Positions 26,701-34,290 of a DNA stretch of 54,568 nt are shown in pieces. The notes beneath the pieces were generated by a model. The model saw only the letters and a program-made list of their open reading frames with translations. It had not been told where the DNA came from and did not search any database. Source of the stretch: an uncultured Victivallis sp. (GTDB lineage Bacteria > Verrucomicrobiota > Lentisphaeria > Victivallales > Victivallaceae); the NCBI GenBank assembly GCA_944389935.1, contig CALXOE010000019.1, forward strand, positions 1-54,568, given 5' to 3'. The position numbers and the translations under genes were made by a program. The first letter of the stretch is position 1; each line of letters begins with the position of its first letter.

Positions 26701-27135
26701 GCCGGCGCCGCGCATCACGACCGGTTCCGGACCGGTCCGTTCGGCCACGGACGGCAGATCGACTTCATCGAGAATGGGGCTCTGTCCGCGCGGATACCAG
26801 GCCGGCAGTTTCCCGGCGCGGATCTGCTGCTCGATCCCGGCAGCGGTTGCGTCGGGGGAAATGCGGTGGAATTCGGCCGCGCTCCGGCGTTCGCTCTCCG
26901 GAATCTCCTGCGCGACGCGGCGTTCGACTCCGTCGAGATTTTCCGGCAGACGCCGCGCGCGCTCGGCGGCGGCGATTTCCGTGGGATCGTGCCGTTCGAG
27001 ACTTTCCGGAGACGTATCGGGCGTCACGAGAAAGGAGAAGAAGAGCGTCACTCCGTAAAGCACAGCCAGCGCCGCGGCGACTCCGAGCAGGAGTTTCCAC
27101 TTCGGGACGGGCCGGATGATCTTCTTTTCTCTCAT
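23770..27135 (-). CDS. Fusion of a peptide/oligosaccharide-binding protein (SBP_bac_5) to an OppB-like permease
   Basis: The 1121-residue product joins two normally separate subunits. Residues about 11-36 form a membrane anchor (KLLLGVAAALAVLYGVTLFF). A family 5 solute-binding domain covers about 110-715 (GGRVWEIELRDIRWSDGEPF, LSDREFRQALSVALDRKQ-type signature at SDREFRQALSVALDRKQVIE). Then come a return membrane helix (about 755-780) and the OppB permease core, with RRLVIMIPTLLVISVCVFTI, an EAA loop at TTARAKGVRPLKLLFKYPVR and the ending LLLMMVDPRIRLEGG. ATG 27135 is taken as start; it lies 1 bp after the carboxypeptidase stop. No stop or frameshift separates the domains, so a tethered receptor is expected. 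Confidence 0.9.
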   Translation of the reverse strand: MREKKIIRPVPKWKLLLGVAAALAVLYGVTLFFSFLVTPDTSPESLERHDPTEIAAAERARRLPENLDGVERRVAQEIPESERRSAAEFHRISPDATAAGIEQQIRAGKLPAWYPRGQSPILDEVDLPSVAERTGPEPVVMRGAGGVGNYGGVWVQFVPGSGSDTMAATNRIFYDRLFRFGPAGYPIVPHIAKGYEEKEGGRVWEIELRDIRWSDGEPFTADDVLYFWNDMMLSKSLGGGRVYKHFTVGGKPATLEKLGTHKVRWTFPEPRADFLETLATQTVFAPRHYLRKYHPDHGDPAFLAAEMKKYNMPNARSLYSFMQNMNPALPTLSPWVLRRYTTMSPVSFVRNPYYFAVDEQGNQLPYIDRLQIDFVDAQMLPLAVSSGRADMQFRYIRFENYTEFMERSKANGFRVNCWIPGTRSEWLIYPNVNRAVTPDDGQSGFKAELFSDREFRQALSVALDRKQVIEAFYSGLAEPYQVDPGPYSEYPSEKLRNAFTQFDPDEANRKLDAVWRRLGLDPTLRRDGYRCDPQGKPLTFYMIFTDFTGIGPAQFVADDWARVGIRCLYQQCSRPLLTVRKSSRNFDFYIWSSESEIVPLLSPRSFVATTNESAYAIGWGNWFSLNGMYGAKEAENPGSIPVPPTSPMHRAIECYEQAIRTTDPARRKELMREITDIAAENIWTINLASAPPKLVVVSNNMLGVPEKAVEGYCFLTPGNTAPETYFFREPSHVADADTFLQLTEPDEIPPVSGVPVSAVGRLMQLFGLAIAGLAVVLLILKHPFVLRRLVIMIPTLLVISVCVFTIIQLPPGDYLSNRIMQLEESGASPEQIATQIDDLRALFHFDDPAWKRYCRWMGFHYFLTFDPKDKGLLQGEMGYSMETSKSVNTMVGDRILLTVLISLGTVLLTWSLALPIGIYSACRQYSAGDYIISVLGFLGMCIPGFLLALILMALTGISGLFSPEYAIQPEWSWGKVADLCCHIWVPIVVVGISGTAGMIRVMRANLLDELRKPYVTTARAKGVRPLKLLFKYPVRIALNPFISGIGTLFPALVSGSSIVAIVMSLPTVGPLMLTALFSQDMNMAGSMLMVLSLLGVFGTLVSDLLLMMVDPRIRLEGGKTR

Positions 27136-27136
27136 A

Positions 27137-28216
27137 TCAGCGCTGCAGTTTCTCCCGCAGGACGAACGGATCGGACAGACCCGATTCGAGCAGGGTTTCA
27201 AATGTGACGAAATTGACGTCGAGCATCTGCTCGAACGAGAGGTTGTTCCAGACCGTGCACTCGAGCGTCAGAGCGAGCGCTCCCGAGGCGAGTGAAAAGA
27301 GATTGTTCAGATTCACCTGTTTTCCCGGCGGGAAGCCGACGCCCGGATCCGGCCGCAAACCCGCCCGGAAGAGCGCGGTGTTGACCGCATCGCTGGCGCG
27401 CTGCCCGCGCTCGACGTGCGTGCGGTAGTTGAATTCCGACGGCGCAAGCAGCGCGGGCGCTCCCTCGCAGGAGTGGGCGTTCAGCACGAAGTCCACGCTG
27501 TACCGTTCGACGAGTCGCAGCAGCGCTTTCGCCTCGGCGGTGCGGATGTGGCCGGGGCAGGCGTCGTGCATGATGTTGAATCCATCCGCATTCGGATAGC
27601 CGCCCGGATAGGCGACCCGGTCGAGCGGCAGCGGAAAATACTCCTTGCTGCCGAGCCAGCCGATCAGCGATCCGTCGAGCCAGACCCCCTGCGAAACCCG
27701 CCGGAACTCCTCATACGGAACTCCATGCAGATGATCCGGCGAAATCGAGCGGCCGTCCATGTTCACACACGGCACGACGATGAGCCGGTAGTGCTGCAGA
27801 AGTTCGCAGAGTTTGTCGTGCTTTCTCCCGAGCAGGTCGTGTCCATGTTCGAGCAGCTCGATGAGATTCACGGCGAAAGCCACGCTTTCGGCTTCCGCAC
27901 CGTGGATTCCCGCGCACCAGACCACCGTCGGCGGCAGACCCGCCCGGCGGAAGTAGCTTGAATTGCTCGTCGAAGAGGAGCCGGCGGACCAGTTCGTCTG
28001 CGGCGCCGGTTCACTGAAGTCTCCGTAGAATACCGCGTGAACCGGATAATTTCCCGGCGTCGTAGCGATGACTTCGTCGCGTCCGCGCTTGACCGATTCG
28101 CACGCGGCGGTGATTTCGCCGGGGCGGACCAGCCACCAGTCGGGGCGCGGTTCCGCATTCCGGACGACCCAGGGGGCGAATTTCGGTTTTTCCAGTTGTT
28201 TGACAGTGGCGATCAT
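27137..28216 (-). CDS. M14-family zinc carboxypeptidase-like protein
   Basis: The 359-residue protein carries the M14 zinc site: VWCAGIHGAEAESVAFAVNL with the H-x-x-E pair near residues 104-107 and the third ligand in DFVLNAHSCEG near 235. The catalytic Glu is in LALTLECTVWNN near 320. Family members remove C-terminal amino acids or open peptide and amide bonds, including in cell-wall peptides. There is no signal peptide, so it would act on imported material. It overlaps the lyase gene by 4 bp and is followed after 1 bp by the transporter gene. This suggests the imported ligand has a peptide part or an amide-linked group. Confidence 0.8.
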   Translation of the reverse strand: MIATVKQLEKPKFAPWVVRNAEPRPDWWLVRPGEITAACESVKRGRDEVIATTPGNYPVHAVFYGDFSEPAPQTNWSAGSSSTSNSSYFRRAGLPPTVVWCAGIHGAEAESVAFAVNLIELLEHGHDLLGRKHDKLCELLQHYRLIVVPCVNMDGRSISPDHLHGVPYEEFRRVSQGVWLDGSLIGWLGSKEYFPLPLDRVAYPGGYPNADGFNIMHDACPGHIRTAEAKALLRLVERYSVDFVLNAHSCEGAPALLAPSEFNYRTHVERGQRASDAVNTALFRAGLRPDPGVGFPPGKQVNLNNLFSLASGALALTLECTVWNNLSFEQMLDVNFVTFETLLESGLSDPFVLREKLQR

Positions 28217-30897
28217 TTTCTGGCTCCTCCCGGAACGGTCCGGTATTCAGCTTCGATTTCCAGCTCTTCTCCCGCCTTGACCGGCAGTTTCACCGTCATG
28301 GGCTTGTCATGCCAGACTTTGGCGGGAGTCGCCAGAAGCGGTTTCCCGTTTACGTTCAATTTGGTAAATTCCACGTAATATATCACTCGTTTTCCCTCTT
28401 TGCGAATATCCGGTCCGCGCAGCAGAAACCGCACGACCCCATCGTTTTCGGCTTTCAGCTTGCACCGGCCGGCAGTGGGTTCCGGGGCCGCGGCGAACTG
28501 CATGACGCTGCCGCGACCCTGTGCGAACCAGCGCGGCTGTTCCCAGGCGACGACGTCGCCTTTTTCCGCGAGATTCACTTTCCCTGCGCTGTTCAGCGCG
28601 TCGATCCGCGCGAACTCTTCCGGGGAAACATGCCGTTTTTGCGCGCTGCCCGGCTTCTCCTGTTCGACGACCGGAGTCGGTTTCAAAAGCGGCTGATCGA
28701 CCAGGACTTTCCCTTTCTCGCGGATCGTGATGTGCCCGCCGATCATGCCCTCACGGTTGAACCGCACGACACACTCGCGCCCGTCGGCGGTCGTGAATGC
28801 GGCGCCGTCCTCGTTCTCTGTACGGATGAGCCGGGTTTCGACCATCTCCGGAACTTCCTTGTCCGCCGCCTGCAATACGGTCAGAAAGCGGCACTTCTCC
28901 GTCGCGTCGGCGGGCGAGAGCTCGAGCCGGTAGCGTCCGAGCCAGTTCGGCTTCGAGAACGCCTGCTCGTGGTTGCGGATCTCCCAGTTCCGGCCGTTGC
29001 TCCAGAACTCCCTGCCGGGGCCGCCGATCACTTCGGCTTTTCCGTTTTCCGGCAGGAGCGTCCGGAGGAAGAGCGCCCCTCCGCCCGCTTCCCCGCGCCA
29101 GAGACCGGGGGCGAGTTCAACGGGCTCGTTCTGCGTGTGCAATAGAAAACTCTTTGTCTGATCCGGTTTCACGGAGGTCACGCGGTCGTAGATCACGAAA
29201 TAGTCGGGCGCGACGTAGACGAACTGACGGACCGCCTCGCGGCACTTTTCGGGCGCGTAGCAGCGGGTCGCGTCGCCGGCGGTCACGGCGTGATAGGCGC
29301 TTTTTTCAAATCCGAGCGGCCGGGCGACGCCCATGCGGCTCTGACCGCCGTCGTTGAACACCTTTTCCGTGATGGCGGGCGCATTGCGCGGATACCAGTA
29401 GCCCGGCAGCGGTTCGTTCTCCGCCCGAATGAGGATCGTATTGTGCGCGACGCTCTGCGGATAGTAGACTTTGTGGTGTTTCGCCGAGCCGCGGGTGCCG
29501 CTGTCGAGCGCCTGAAATCCTTTTTTATAGAGGATGAAGCTGTTCTCGTCGTAGTGCTGGTGCTGGGTGAACTGCGCCCCCGCCTTGATTGCGGCATGGG
29601 TGTCGTTCTCCGTCGCGCCGGAGCGGACGACCATGAGTCCGAAAGTCGGAAAGTAGGCGGCAATATCGCCGCCGAGAACCTGTTCCGGAGATTCGGTATT
29701 CTTCTCCGCCGGATCGAATCCGGTCAGGATGAAAGAGCAGTACGGGTATTTCCGCAGCGCGAGGATCTTCCGGATGTGCGGCGGAATCTGTTCCATGATC
29801 GCGCGCGCCTGTTTCGCGCGTTCCGGCATGGATTTCCCGTAGAAGTGGATCGCCTGCGCGAGGTGCGTGTACATCATCCAGCTCGCGAGTTTGTTCGTCT
29901 CATGGAATGCGTCGCCCCAGCCGAAGTCGAGAAACCCGTCTTTTGTCGCGCTGTCCGGAATCGCCGCCCAGTTGAACCAGTTGCCGTAGTCGCGCATCTG
30001 CGTCCAGTGCTGCGTCCCGTCGATTCCCGCCGCGCTCTTGAGCGTGTGCAGGAAGTTGTAACTCGCCCACGGATATTCGCCGAAGCTGTAGCCGGTGCAG
30101 ATCGAGGTGAGCAGTCCGCTGCCGCCGGAGATCCTGTCGCGCAGATCCATCATCGCGACGTTGAGTTCATACCCGTTTTTGAGCAGCTTTGCGGCGAGTT
30201 CGTCGTCGATGCCGTCACCGTAAGTCGCGAGTCCGGCGTAGTATTGCAGTCCGGGTTCGCCGTAGTTGCCGGACCCGGGACCGCCGCCGTTGCGCATGTA
30301 ACCCGGATTCTGCATGTGCTCGACGTGCTTGAGCATCGGAGCGGCGAACGCCTCGCGTTCCTCGGGCGTGAGCTCATCATAAAGCCAGTCATAGGTGATG
30401 AATCCAGCCATGCGGGAGTTGTTGTACCACTCGGGCAGAATCCGGTAGCGGTCGCACCAGGCGGTGAACTCCACGAGCATCCGCAGGAACTGCCGGGCGC
30501 GGTCGAAGTAGGTGCGGTCTCCGGTCGCGAGATAGAGAATCGCGCTCTCGAGCGCTTCAACGCCGCCGGTGGTTTTGACGGCGTAGTTCCCGGCGTTCTG
30601 ATCGTTCAGGATTTTTTTGAAGACGAGTTTCCCGTCTTTGACTTCGGCGACGTCGGTCTTGAATTCGAGCCGCGGCTCGGCCGGGAATGCGTCGATGCGC
30701 TGCTTCATCTCGTCGAGCAGCGGCTTGCAGACGGTATTTGCGCGTTCGCGGAACGCGGGGAGCGTCTCTTTTGTGAGGAACATGCGCGGATGATCCTCGC
30801 GGAGTTTCCCCGTGAACTCCTCAAACGTTGGCGCCGCTGCGAGAACCCCGCAGACGAGCGCGGAAGCGATGGTCAGTTGCAGTTTCATATTTGTCAT
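28213..30897 (-). CDS. Secreted heparinase II/III-like polysaccharide lyase
   Basis: This 894-residue protein begins with a signal peptide (LTIASALVCGVLAAAP). A helical toroid domain follows (about 30-410), containing ATGDRTYFDRARQFLRMLVEF and the tandem Tyr-rich region PGSGNYGEPGLQYY. A beta-sandwich with the conserved block FTQHQHYDENSFILYKKGF (about residue 440) comes next, the hallmark of the heparinase II/III superfamily (PL8, 12, 15, 17, 21-like). The N-terminus may start at ATG 30897 or at ATG 30888; the second is better spaced from GGAAAG. Likely substrates are uronic-acid polysaccharides. It sits 14 bp after the pseudopilin stop and is translationally coupled to the carboxypeptidase. 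Confidence 0.85.
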   Translation of the reverse strand: MTNMKLQLTIASALVCGVLAAAPTFEEFTGKLREDHPRMFLTKETLPAFRERANTVCKPLLDEMKQRIDAFPAEPRLEFKTDVAEVKDGKLVFKKILNDQNAGNYAVKTTGGVEALESAILYLATGDRTYFDRARQFLRMLVEFTAWCDRYRILPEWYNNSRMAGFITYDWLYDELTPEEREAFAAPMLKHVEHMQNPGYMRNGGGPGSGNYGEPGLQYYAGLATYGDGIDDELAAKLLKNGYELNVAMMDLRDRISGGSGLLTSICTGYSFGEYPWASYNFLHTLKSAAGIDGTQHWTQMRDYGNWFNWAAIPDSATKDGFLDFGWGDAFHETNKLASWMMYTHLAQAIHFYGKSMPERAKQARAIMEQIPPHIRKILALRKYPYCSFILTGFDPAEKNTESPEQVLGGDIAAYFPTFGLMVVRSGATENDTHAAIKAGAQFTQHQHYDENSFILYKKGFQALDSGTRGSAKHHKVYYPQSVAHNTILIRAENEPLPGYWYPRNAPAITEKVFNDGGQSRMGVARPLGFEKSAYHAVTAGDATRCYAPEKCREAVRQFVYVAPDYFVIYDRVTSVKPDQTKSFLLHTQNEPVELAPGLWRGEAGGGALFLRTLLPENGKAEVIGGPGREFWSNGRNWEIRNHEQAFSKPNWLGRYRLELSPADATEKCRFLTVLQAADKEVPEMVETRLIRTENEDGAAFTTADGRECVVRFNREGMIGGHITIREKGKVLVDQPLLKPTPVVEQEKPGSAQKRHVSPEEFARIDALNSAGKVNLAEKGDVVAWEQPRWFAQGRGSVMQFAAAPEPTAGRCKLKAENDGVVRFLLRGPDIRKEGKRVIYYVEFTKLNVNGKPLLATPAKVWHDKPMTVKLPVKAGEELEIEAEYRTVPGGARK

Positions 30898-30911
30898 CTT
30901 TCCAGTCCAGT

Positions 30912-32159
30912 TCAGTCGATGGTCGAGCCGAGCGAACTGTTATATCCCGCGCCGAGAGCGTAGGTGGTGTCCATATCCCGGTTTTGTCCGCCTGAATTGG
31001 TGAGGGTATTGCGGGGATCTTTCGGAACAGCTTTGAGTTCATTGAAAGTGTGGGATTCGACATGCCCGTCGGCGTAGACGAAGTTGCCGCGGCTGCCGGC
31101 CGGCGGTACCCGAGTTGGATTGCCGTCCATGTTGATGCGCGGATCTCCTCCATGGCGATAACTGGCAAAATAGATGGAATTGAACTGAAACACCTCGCAG
31201 CGGGAGTTGTCCCCCATCGAGAGCGCTTGTGACGGCGCATGCACTGCTGAAAGTTTGCGGAATTTCCCGCCACTGCCGCCCGTGAAATAACCGGCATGAT
31301 AAAACGAGTTGACGCCGTAGTGCGACCCCTTGTAGGCGCTTTCGACGGTTTTGATGGTCTGTGAGGAGTCCGACGAGAAAGGCCGCGCCTCGCCGGGACA
31401 GACGAACGAACCTTTCGTCACGTTCGTCCCGTACCAGGTGATGCCGCCGTATCCCCGGTTGCTCGGTTTGCCGCCCGTATCGGTCTTGGAGTGGCCGGAG
31501 AGGTTCTGGATGAAAGTGAGCCCTTTCATATTCCCGGGCAGAATGTACTCCTGATTGTCGTTCGAGTACATGATCGAGGCAAGCCCGAGCTGCTTGAGCT
31601 GGTTCATGCATCCCGACGCTTTGGCGGTGGAACGCGCCCGATTCAGCGCCGGCAGCAGCATCGAAGCGAGGATCGCGATGATCGCAATTACAACGAGGAG
31701 CTCGATAAGCGTAAATGCCGCCTTTCCCGTCGCAGAGCCGTTGGCTTTGACCGTTGCGTGGTCGTGGGAGGCAGGGGGCGTGTCCGCCGCCCCCCGCACC
31801 CCCTGCGTCCGGCAAGGTGCCGGTGCCGCGTACGGGGCGGAGCCGGATGTGGCTGCGGTCGGCCGGTGCGGGGAGAAAGAGCCGCAAAAACACGAAGCAA
31901 TCTTCCCGCTTTTCTGCGGAAAGATTGCTTCGCGTTTTTGCTCCACTTCGCCGCTTGCCGAGCGGAGACTCTGTTGCGCGGCGATGATCGGCCGATTGGT
32001 TGTTTGATGGAGGGTTGGTACGGGGAGAGACGCGCTCTTACGAGCCGCTTTCTCTCCCCCGAACCCCTCTCTTGACTGCCGGGTGCACGTAAGAGGAGAA
32101 TGGTATACTTGATACGTTTTCATGACGAGGAGCTCGATCAAGGTAAGGGTTCGTCTCAT
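30912..32159 (-). CDS. Pseudopilin-like protein with a 140-residue leader cassette
   Basis: The open frame encodes 415 residues. It starts [12 protein letters not shown], then runs through about 130 residues encoded by the repeated leader cassette, and only then reaches the full prepilin signal [20 protein letters not shown] (about residue 149). The globular part has [20 protein letters not shown] and a [11 protein letters not shown] motif. Prepilin leaders are usually under 30 residues, so this leader is extraordinary. A 14-bp direct repeat coding for IELLV flanks the cassette (31693-31706 and 32125-32138). The gene heads the lyase/transporter operon and has a near-consensus promoter with an operator. 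Whether translation really starts at 32159 or nearer the second motif cannot be settled from sequence alone. Confidence 0.75.
   Translation of the reverse strand: MRRTLTLIELLVMKTYQVYHSPLTCTRQSREGFGGEKAARKSASLPVPTLHQTTNRPIIAAQQSLRSASGEVEQKREAIFPQKSGKIASCFCGSFSPHRPTAATSGSAPYAAPAPCRTQGVRGAADTPPASHDHATVKANGSATGKAAFTLIELLVVIAIIAILASMLLPALNRARSTAKASGCMNQLKQLGLASIMYSNDNQEYILPGNMKGLTFIQNLSGHSKTDTGGKPSNRGYGGITWYGTNVTKGSFVCPGEARPFSSDSSQTIKTVESAYKGSHYGVNSFYHAGYFTGGSGGKFRKLSAVHAPSQALSMGDNSRCEVFQFNSIYFASYRHGGDPRINMDGNPTRVPPAGSRGNFVYADGHVESHTFNELKAVPKDPRNTLTNSGGQNRDMDTTYALGAGYNSSLGSTID
31743..32083 (-). repeat. Leader cassette, copy B (full length, 341 bp, inside pseudopilin)
   Basis: This is the minus-strand counterpart of 11335-11676. 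The central stem pairs 31916-31941 with 31884-31909 (26 positions: 24 Watson-Crick and 2 G.U, loop AGAAAA). Compared with copy A, four adjacent bases of one arm differ and the matching bases of the other arm differ too, so pairing is kept. It is read in frame as part of the pseudopilin precursor. Confidence 0.8.
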
Positions 32160-32200
32160 CTTTCCATTCCTTCCTGTTGAGGGTTGCAGGTTTCTGATTA

Positions 32201-32242
32201 ACTCCTATATAGGAGTATACCAGAAAAAGAGTCGTTTGTCAA
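32201..32242 (-). promoter_or_regulatory. Near-consensus promoter and palindromic operator of the lyase/transporter operon
   Basis: On the minus strand TTGACA (32242-32237), 17 bp, TATACT (32219-32214). The palindrome ACTCCTATATAGGAGT (32201-32216) overlaps the end of the -10 box and the start point. The same motif recurs before the divergent GntR gene. Repression by that regulator is the natural reading. Confidence 0.8.
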
Positions 32243-32290
32243 TAGCGGAAGCGATAATTTTTTAAAAAAAATCATTTTGCCGGCATGGAA

Positions 32291-32314
32291 ACTCCGTTAC
32301 AGGAGTGGTATAAT
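32291..32314 (+). promoter_or_regulatory. Second operator copy and -10 box of the GntR gene
   Basis: ACTCCGTTACAGGAGT at 32291-32306 shares the arms ACTCC/GGAGT and the six-base spacing of the operator at 32201-32216. TATAAT follows at 32309-32314, and AAAGGAG precedes the ATG at 32338. This supports autoregulation of the divergent GntR gene. Confidence 0.7.
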
Positions 32315-32337
32315 ATAGCAGGGAAAGGAGCGCTGTC

Positions 32338-33396
32338 ATGCGGATGGATCGGAAACTCTGGGAACAGCTCCCCGTCTACCGGCGGCTGGAGAACGAGGTG
32401 AAGCGGTATATCGCCGTGCATCACCTGAAGCGGCACGATCGTCTTCCCTCGGAGTCGCAGCTGGCCGCCGAGTACGGCGCGAGCATCGGCACTGTCCGCA
32501 AGGCGCTGAACAACCTCGTCGCCGAACACATCATCTACCGCCGCCACGGGCAGGGGACGTTCGTTTCGCCGCGCAGCCGCAAGGGGCGGATTCTCATTGT
32601 ACCGGGCGGTCCCGGGATCGTGAAATCGCTGACCGATGACTATTTCAGTTTTCTTTTCGGCGCGCTTGACGAGGCGAATACGGCGGATCTGCCGTGCGAA
32701 CCGGCTCTCGTCGACTATGACGACTTCTTCCGCAATCTCGACGACGTGAAGATGATCTACCCGGAGACCGTCGGCGTGATCTTCTTCCGCGGCCATGAGA
32801 ACCTTGTGAAAGCGCAGTCGTCGCTGGCGCGGCAGGAGCTGCCGATCCTCTTTTACGGTCCGAACATCTACGAGGAGAAACCGTTGCACTATTCGGCCGT
32901 CTACAGCAATGAATCAGCCGTGGCCGCTTTGCTGGCGGATTACTATGTTTCGCGCGGATTTCGCCGCGTGCTTTTGCTGCGTGAGGAAATGCCGATCACC
33001 AGAACCCGGAGGCGGTTGCTCGGGGTGGAGCTGTCGTTGCGAAACCTCGAATGGGAGGAGGCGGAGTGGGAGGAACTCCAGCTGAATCCGGAATCGTTGC
33101 GAAAGATGGTGGGGCGGTTCGATGTGATCAGCTGCGGGCGCGCCGAGAAGGCGATCGAGGTGATCCAGATGCTGGAGCGGGATCTCGGATTGCGTGTGCC
33201 GGATTCTGTCGCGGTTGCCGGCATCGACAACACGGCTCCCGCCTGGGCGTTGCGCCCGCGGCTGACGGTCGTCGACCTCTGCAACGCGGAGAACGGCCGA
33301 CTCTGCATCCGCAAATTCAGTGAACTTGTGACGGGAAACGGGCGCAATTTCCATCTCGACGGCAAACTCGAACTCATCGCCCGCGAAAGCTGCTGA
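32338..33396 (+). CDS. GntR-type / LacI-sensor transcriptional regulator of the lyase operon
   Basis: This 352-residue regulator has a GntR winged helix (residues about 15-80: LPSESQLAAEYGASIGTVRKALNNLVAEHIIYRRHGQGTF split across the two halves of the fold) and a LacI-like sensor. The sensor includes YVSRGFRRVLLLREEMPI and VAVAGIDNTAPAWALRPRLT. It is divergent from the pseudopilin/lyase/transporter operon, with 178 bp between the start codons. Each promoter carries one copy of the ACTCC-N6-GGAGT palindrome, so one protein probably controls both directions. The inducer is likely a breakdown product of the lyase substrate. Confidence 0.9.
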   Translation: MRMDRKLWEQLPVYRRLENEVKRYIAVHHLKRHDRLPSESQLAAEYGASIGTVRKALNNLVAEHIIYRRHGQGTFVSPRSRKGRILIVPGGPGIVKSLTDDYFSFLFGALDEANTADLPCEPALVDYDDFFRNLDDVKMIYPETVGVIFFRGHENLVKAQSSLARQELPILFYGPNIYEEKPLHYSAVYSNESAVAALLADYYVSRGFRRVLLLREEMPITRTRRRLLGVELSLRNLEWEEAEWEELQLNPESLRKMVGRFDVISCGRAEKAIEVIQMLERDLGLRVPDSVAVAGIDNTAPAWALRPRLTVVDLCNAENGRLCIRKFSELVTGNGRNFHLDGKLELIARESC

Positions 33397-33423
33397 CCCG
33401 GCTATCCCGGAAGAAGAGGGCAC

Positions 33424-33452
33424 AAAAAAACTCCGCACGTTTCCATGCGGAG
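33424..33452 (-). terminator. Intrinsic terminator of the lipoprotein gene
   Basis: CTCCGCA (33431-33437) pairs with TGCGGAG (33446-33452). On the minus strand the hairpin is followed by seven T, 36 bp past the stop at 33489. Confidence 0.75.
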
Positions 33453-33488
33453 CGGAGAGAAGCCGATCAGGGGAGGAGTTCCCCCGGT

Positions 33489-34037
33489 TTATTTGTTGAC
33501 GAATTCAAATTTTACTTTGTCTTTGCCCGTGCCGTTCACGGTGCAGAATGTGGTTTCTCCGGTCTGTTTGAAGAGGAGGAGTTCTTTGTTCAGCGGGAGA
33601 AGCATCGGCGGCACGTCGAGATGCTGCACGGAAACGAGACCGTCTTCTCCATTCTGCACGAAGAGAACAAAAAATCCGGCTTTGACCATATCCGGGTTCG
33701 GAGTCTCTTCGATTTTAACGAGATACCGGTAGCCTCTGCCCGACTGGCAGACGACGGAGCCGAAACTGTCGGTATTCATCACGAATTCCGGTACTGTCGA
33801 CTGTTTCTGGAGTTCCACGCTCCCCCGATCGCCGGCTTTCACCAGGACGCGGGGCAGCGTGACGGGAGTTCCTGACTCCGAAACTGCTGTCGCCGAGACG
33901 ATATATCCCGGTTTGGGATCGGATACTTTTTCAATTTTGACGATGCTTCCGGAGAGGGCTCCCGCGTTGTGGGCGGCACATCCGCCGACCAACAGCCCCA
34001 TTGCTCCGATGATGACGGCACTCAGAAACAGTCTCAT
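33489..34037 (-). CDS. Small predicted lipoprotein, function unknown
   Basis: The 182-residue protein starts with a lipoprotein signal peptide ending in the lipobox LVGGC (Cys near residue 20), so it should be anchored to a membrane. The rest is beta-rich with no recognised domain. It contains two blocks that look like a small binding module (KAGFFVLFVQNGEDGLVSVQHL and KQTGETTFCTVNGTGKDKV, each cut here at natural boundaries). It is transcribed alone, from a good promoter, and ends at its own terminator. It is divergent from the LacI gene at 34291, but a link in function is not shown. Confidence 0.75.
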   Translation of the reverse strand: MRLFLSAVIIGAMGLLVGGCAAHNAGALSGSIVKIEKVSDPKPGYIVSATAVSESGTPVTLPRVLVKAGDRGSVELQKQSTVPEFVMNTDSFGSVVCQSGRGYRYLVKIEETPNPDMVKAGFFVLFVQNGEDGLVSVQHLDVPPMLLPLNKELLLFKQTGETTFCTVNGTGKDKVKFEFVNK

Positions 34038-34097
34038 GATTTCCTCCGTTCGGTTACGAATTTTCGCGGAACAACCGCCGTTAAGAACGTAAGTTCC

Positions 34098-34125
34098 AAT
34101 ATAGCATAGATGTCCCGGATTGCAA
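34098..34125 (-). promoter_or_regulatory. Sigma-70-type promoter of the lipoprotein gene
   Basis: On the minus strand TTGCAA (34125-34120) and TATATT (34103-34098) are 16 bp apart. The gene's ATG at 34037 follows GGAGGAAATC. Confidence 0.6.
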
Positions 34126-34211
34126 ATTTCCCGGAAACAATCCGCCCCCCGACAGCCCGAATAACTTAAAATTTACTTAAAAATAATTTGTAAGTTTATT
34201 TTCAGTATCTA

Positions 34212-34247
34212 TTGACATTTGCTTGAGAATCAAGTATAATTTATACT
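34212..34247 (+). promoter_or_regulatory. Consensus promoter with palindromic operator of the LacI gene
   Basis: TTGACA (34212-34217), 17 bp, TATAAT (34235-34240) is an exact sigma-70 consensus. The inverted repeat AGTATAA-T-TTATACT (34233-34247) covers the -10 box, so the LacI-type protein probably represses its own transcription. The surrounding spacer is very AT-rich. Confidence 0.8.
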
Positions 34248-34290
34248 GAAAAAATAAAAAAATGAGTTTAACATTTGGGAAAATAGAGAA

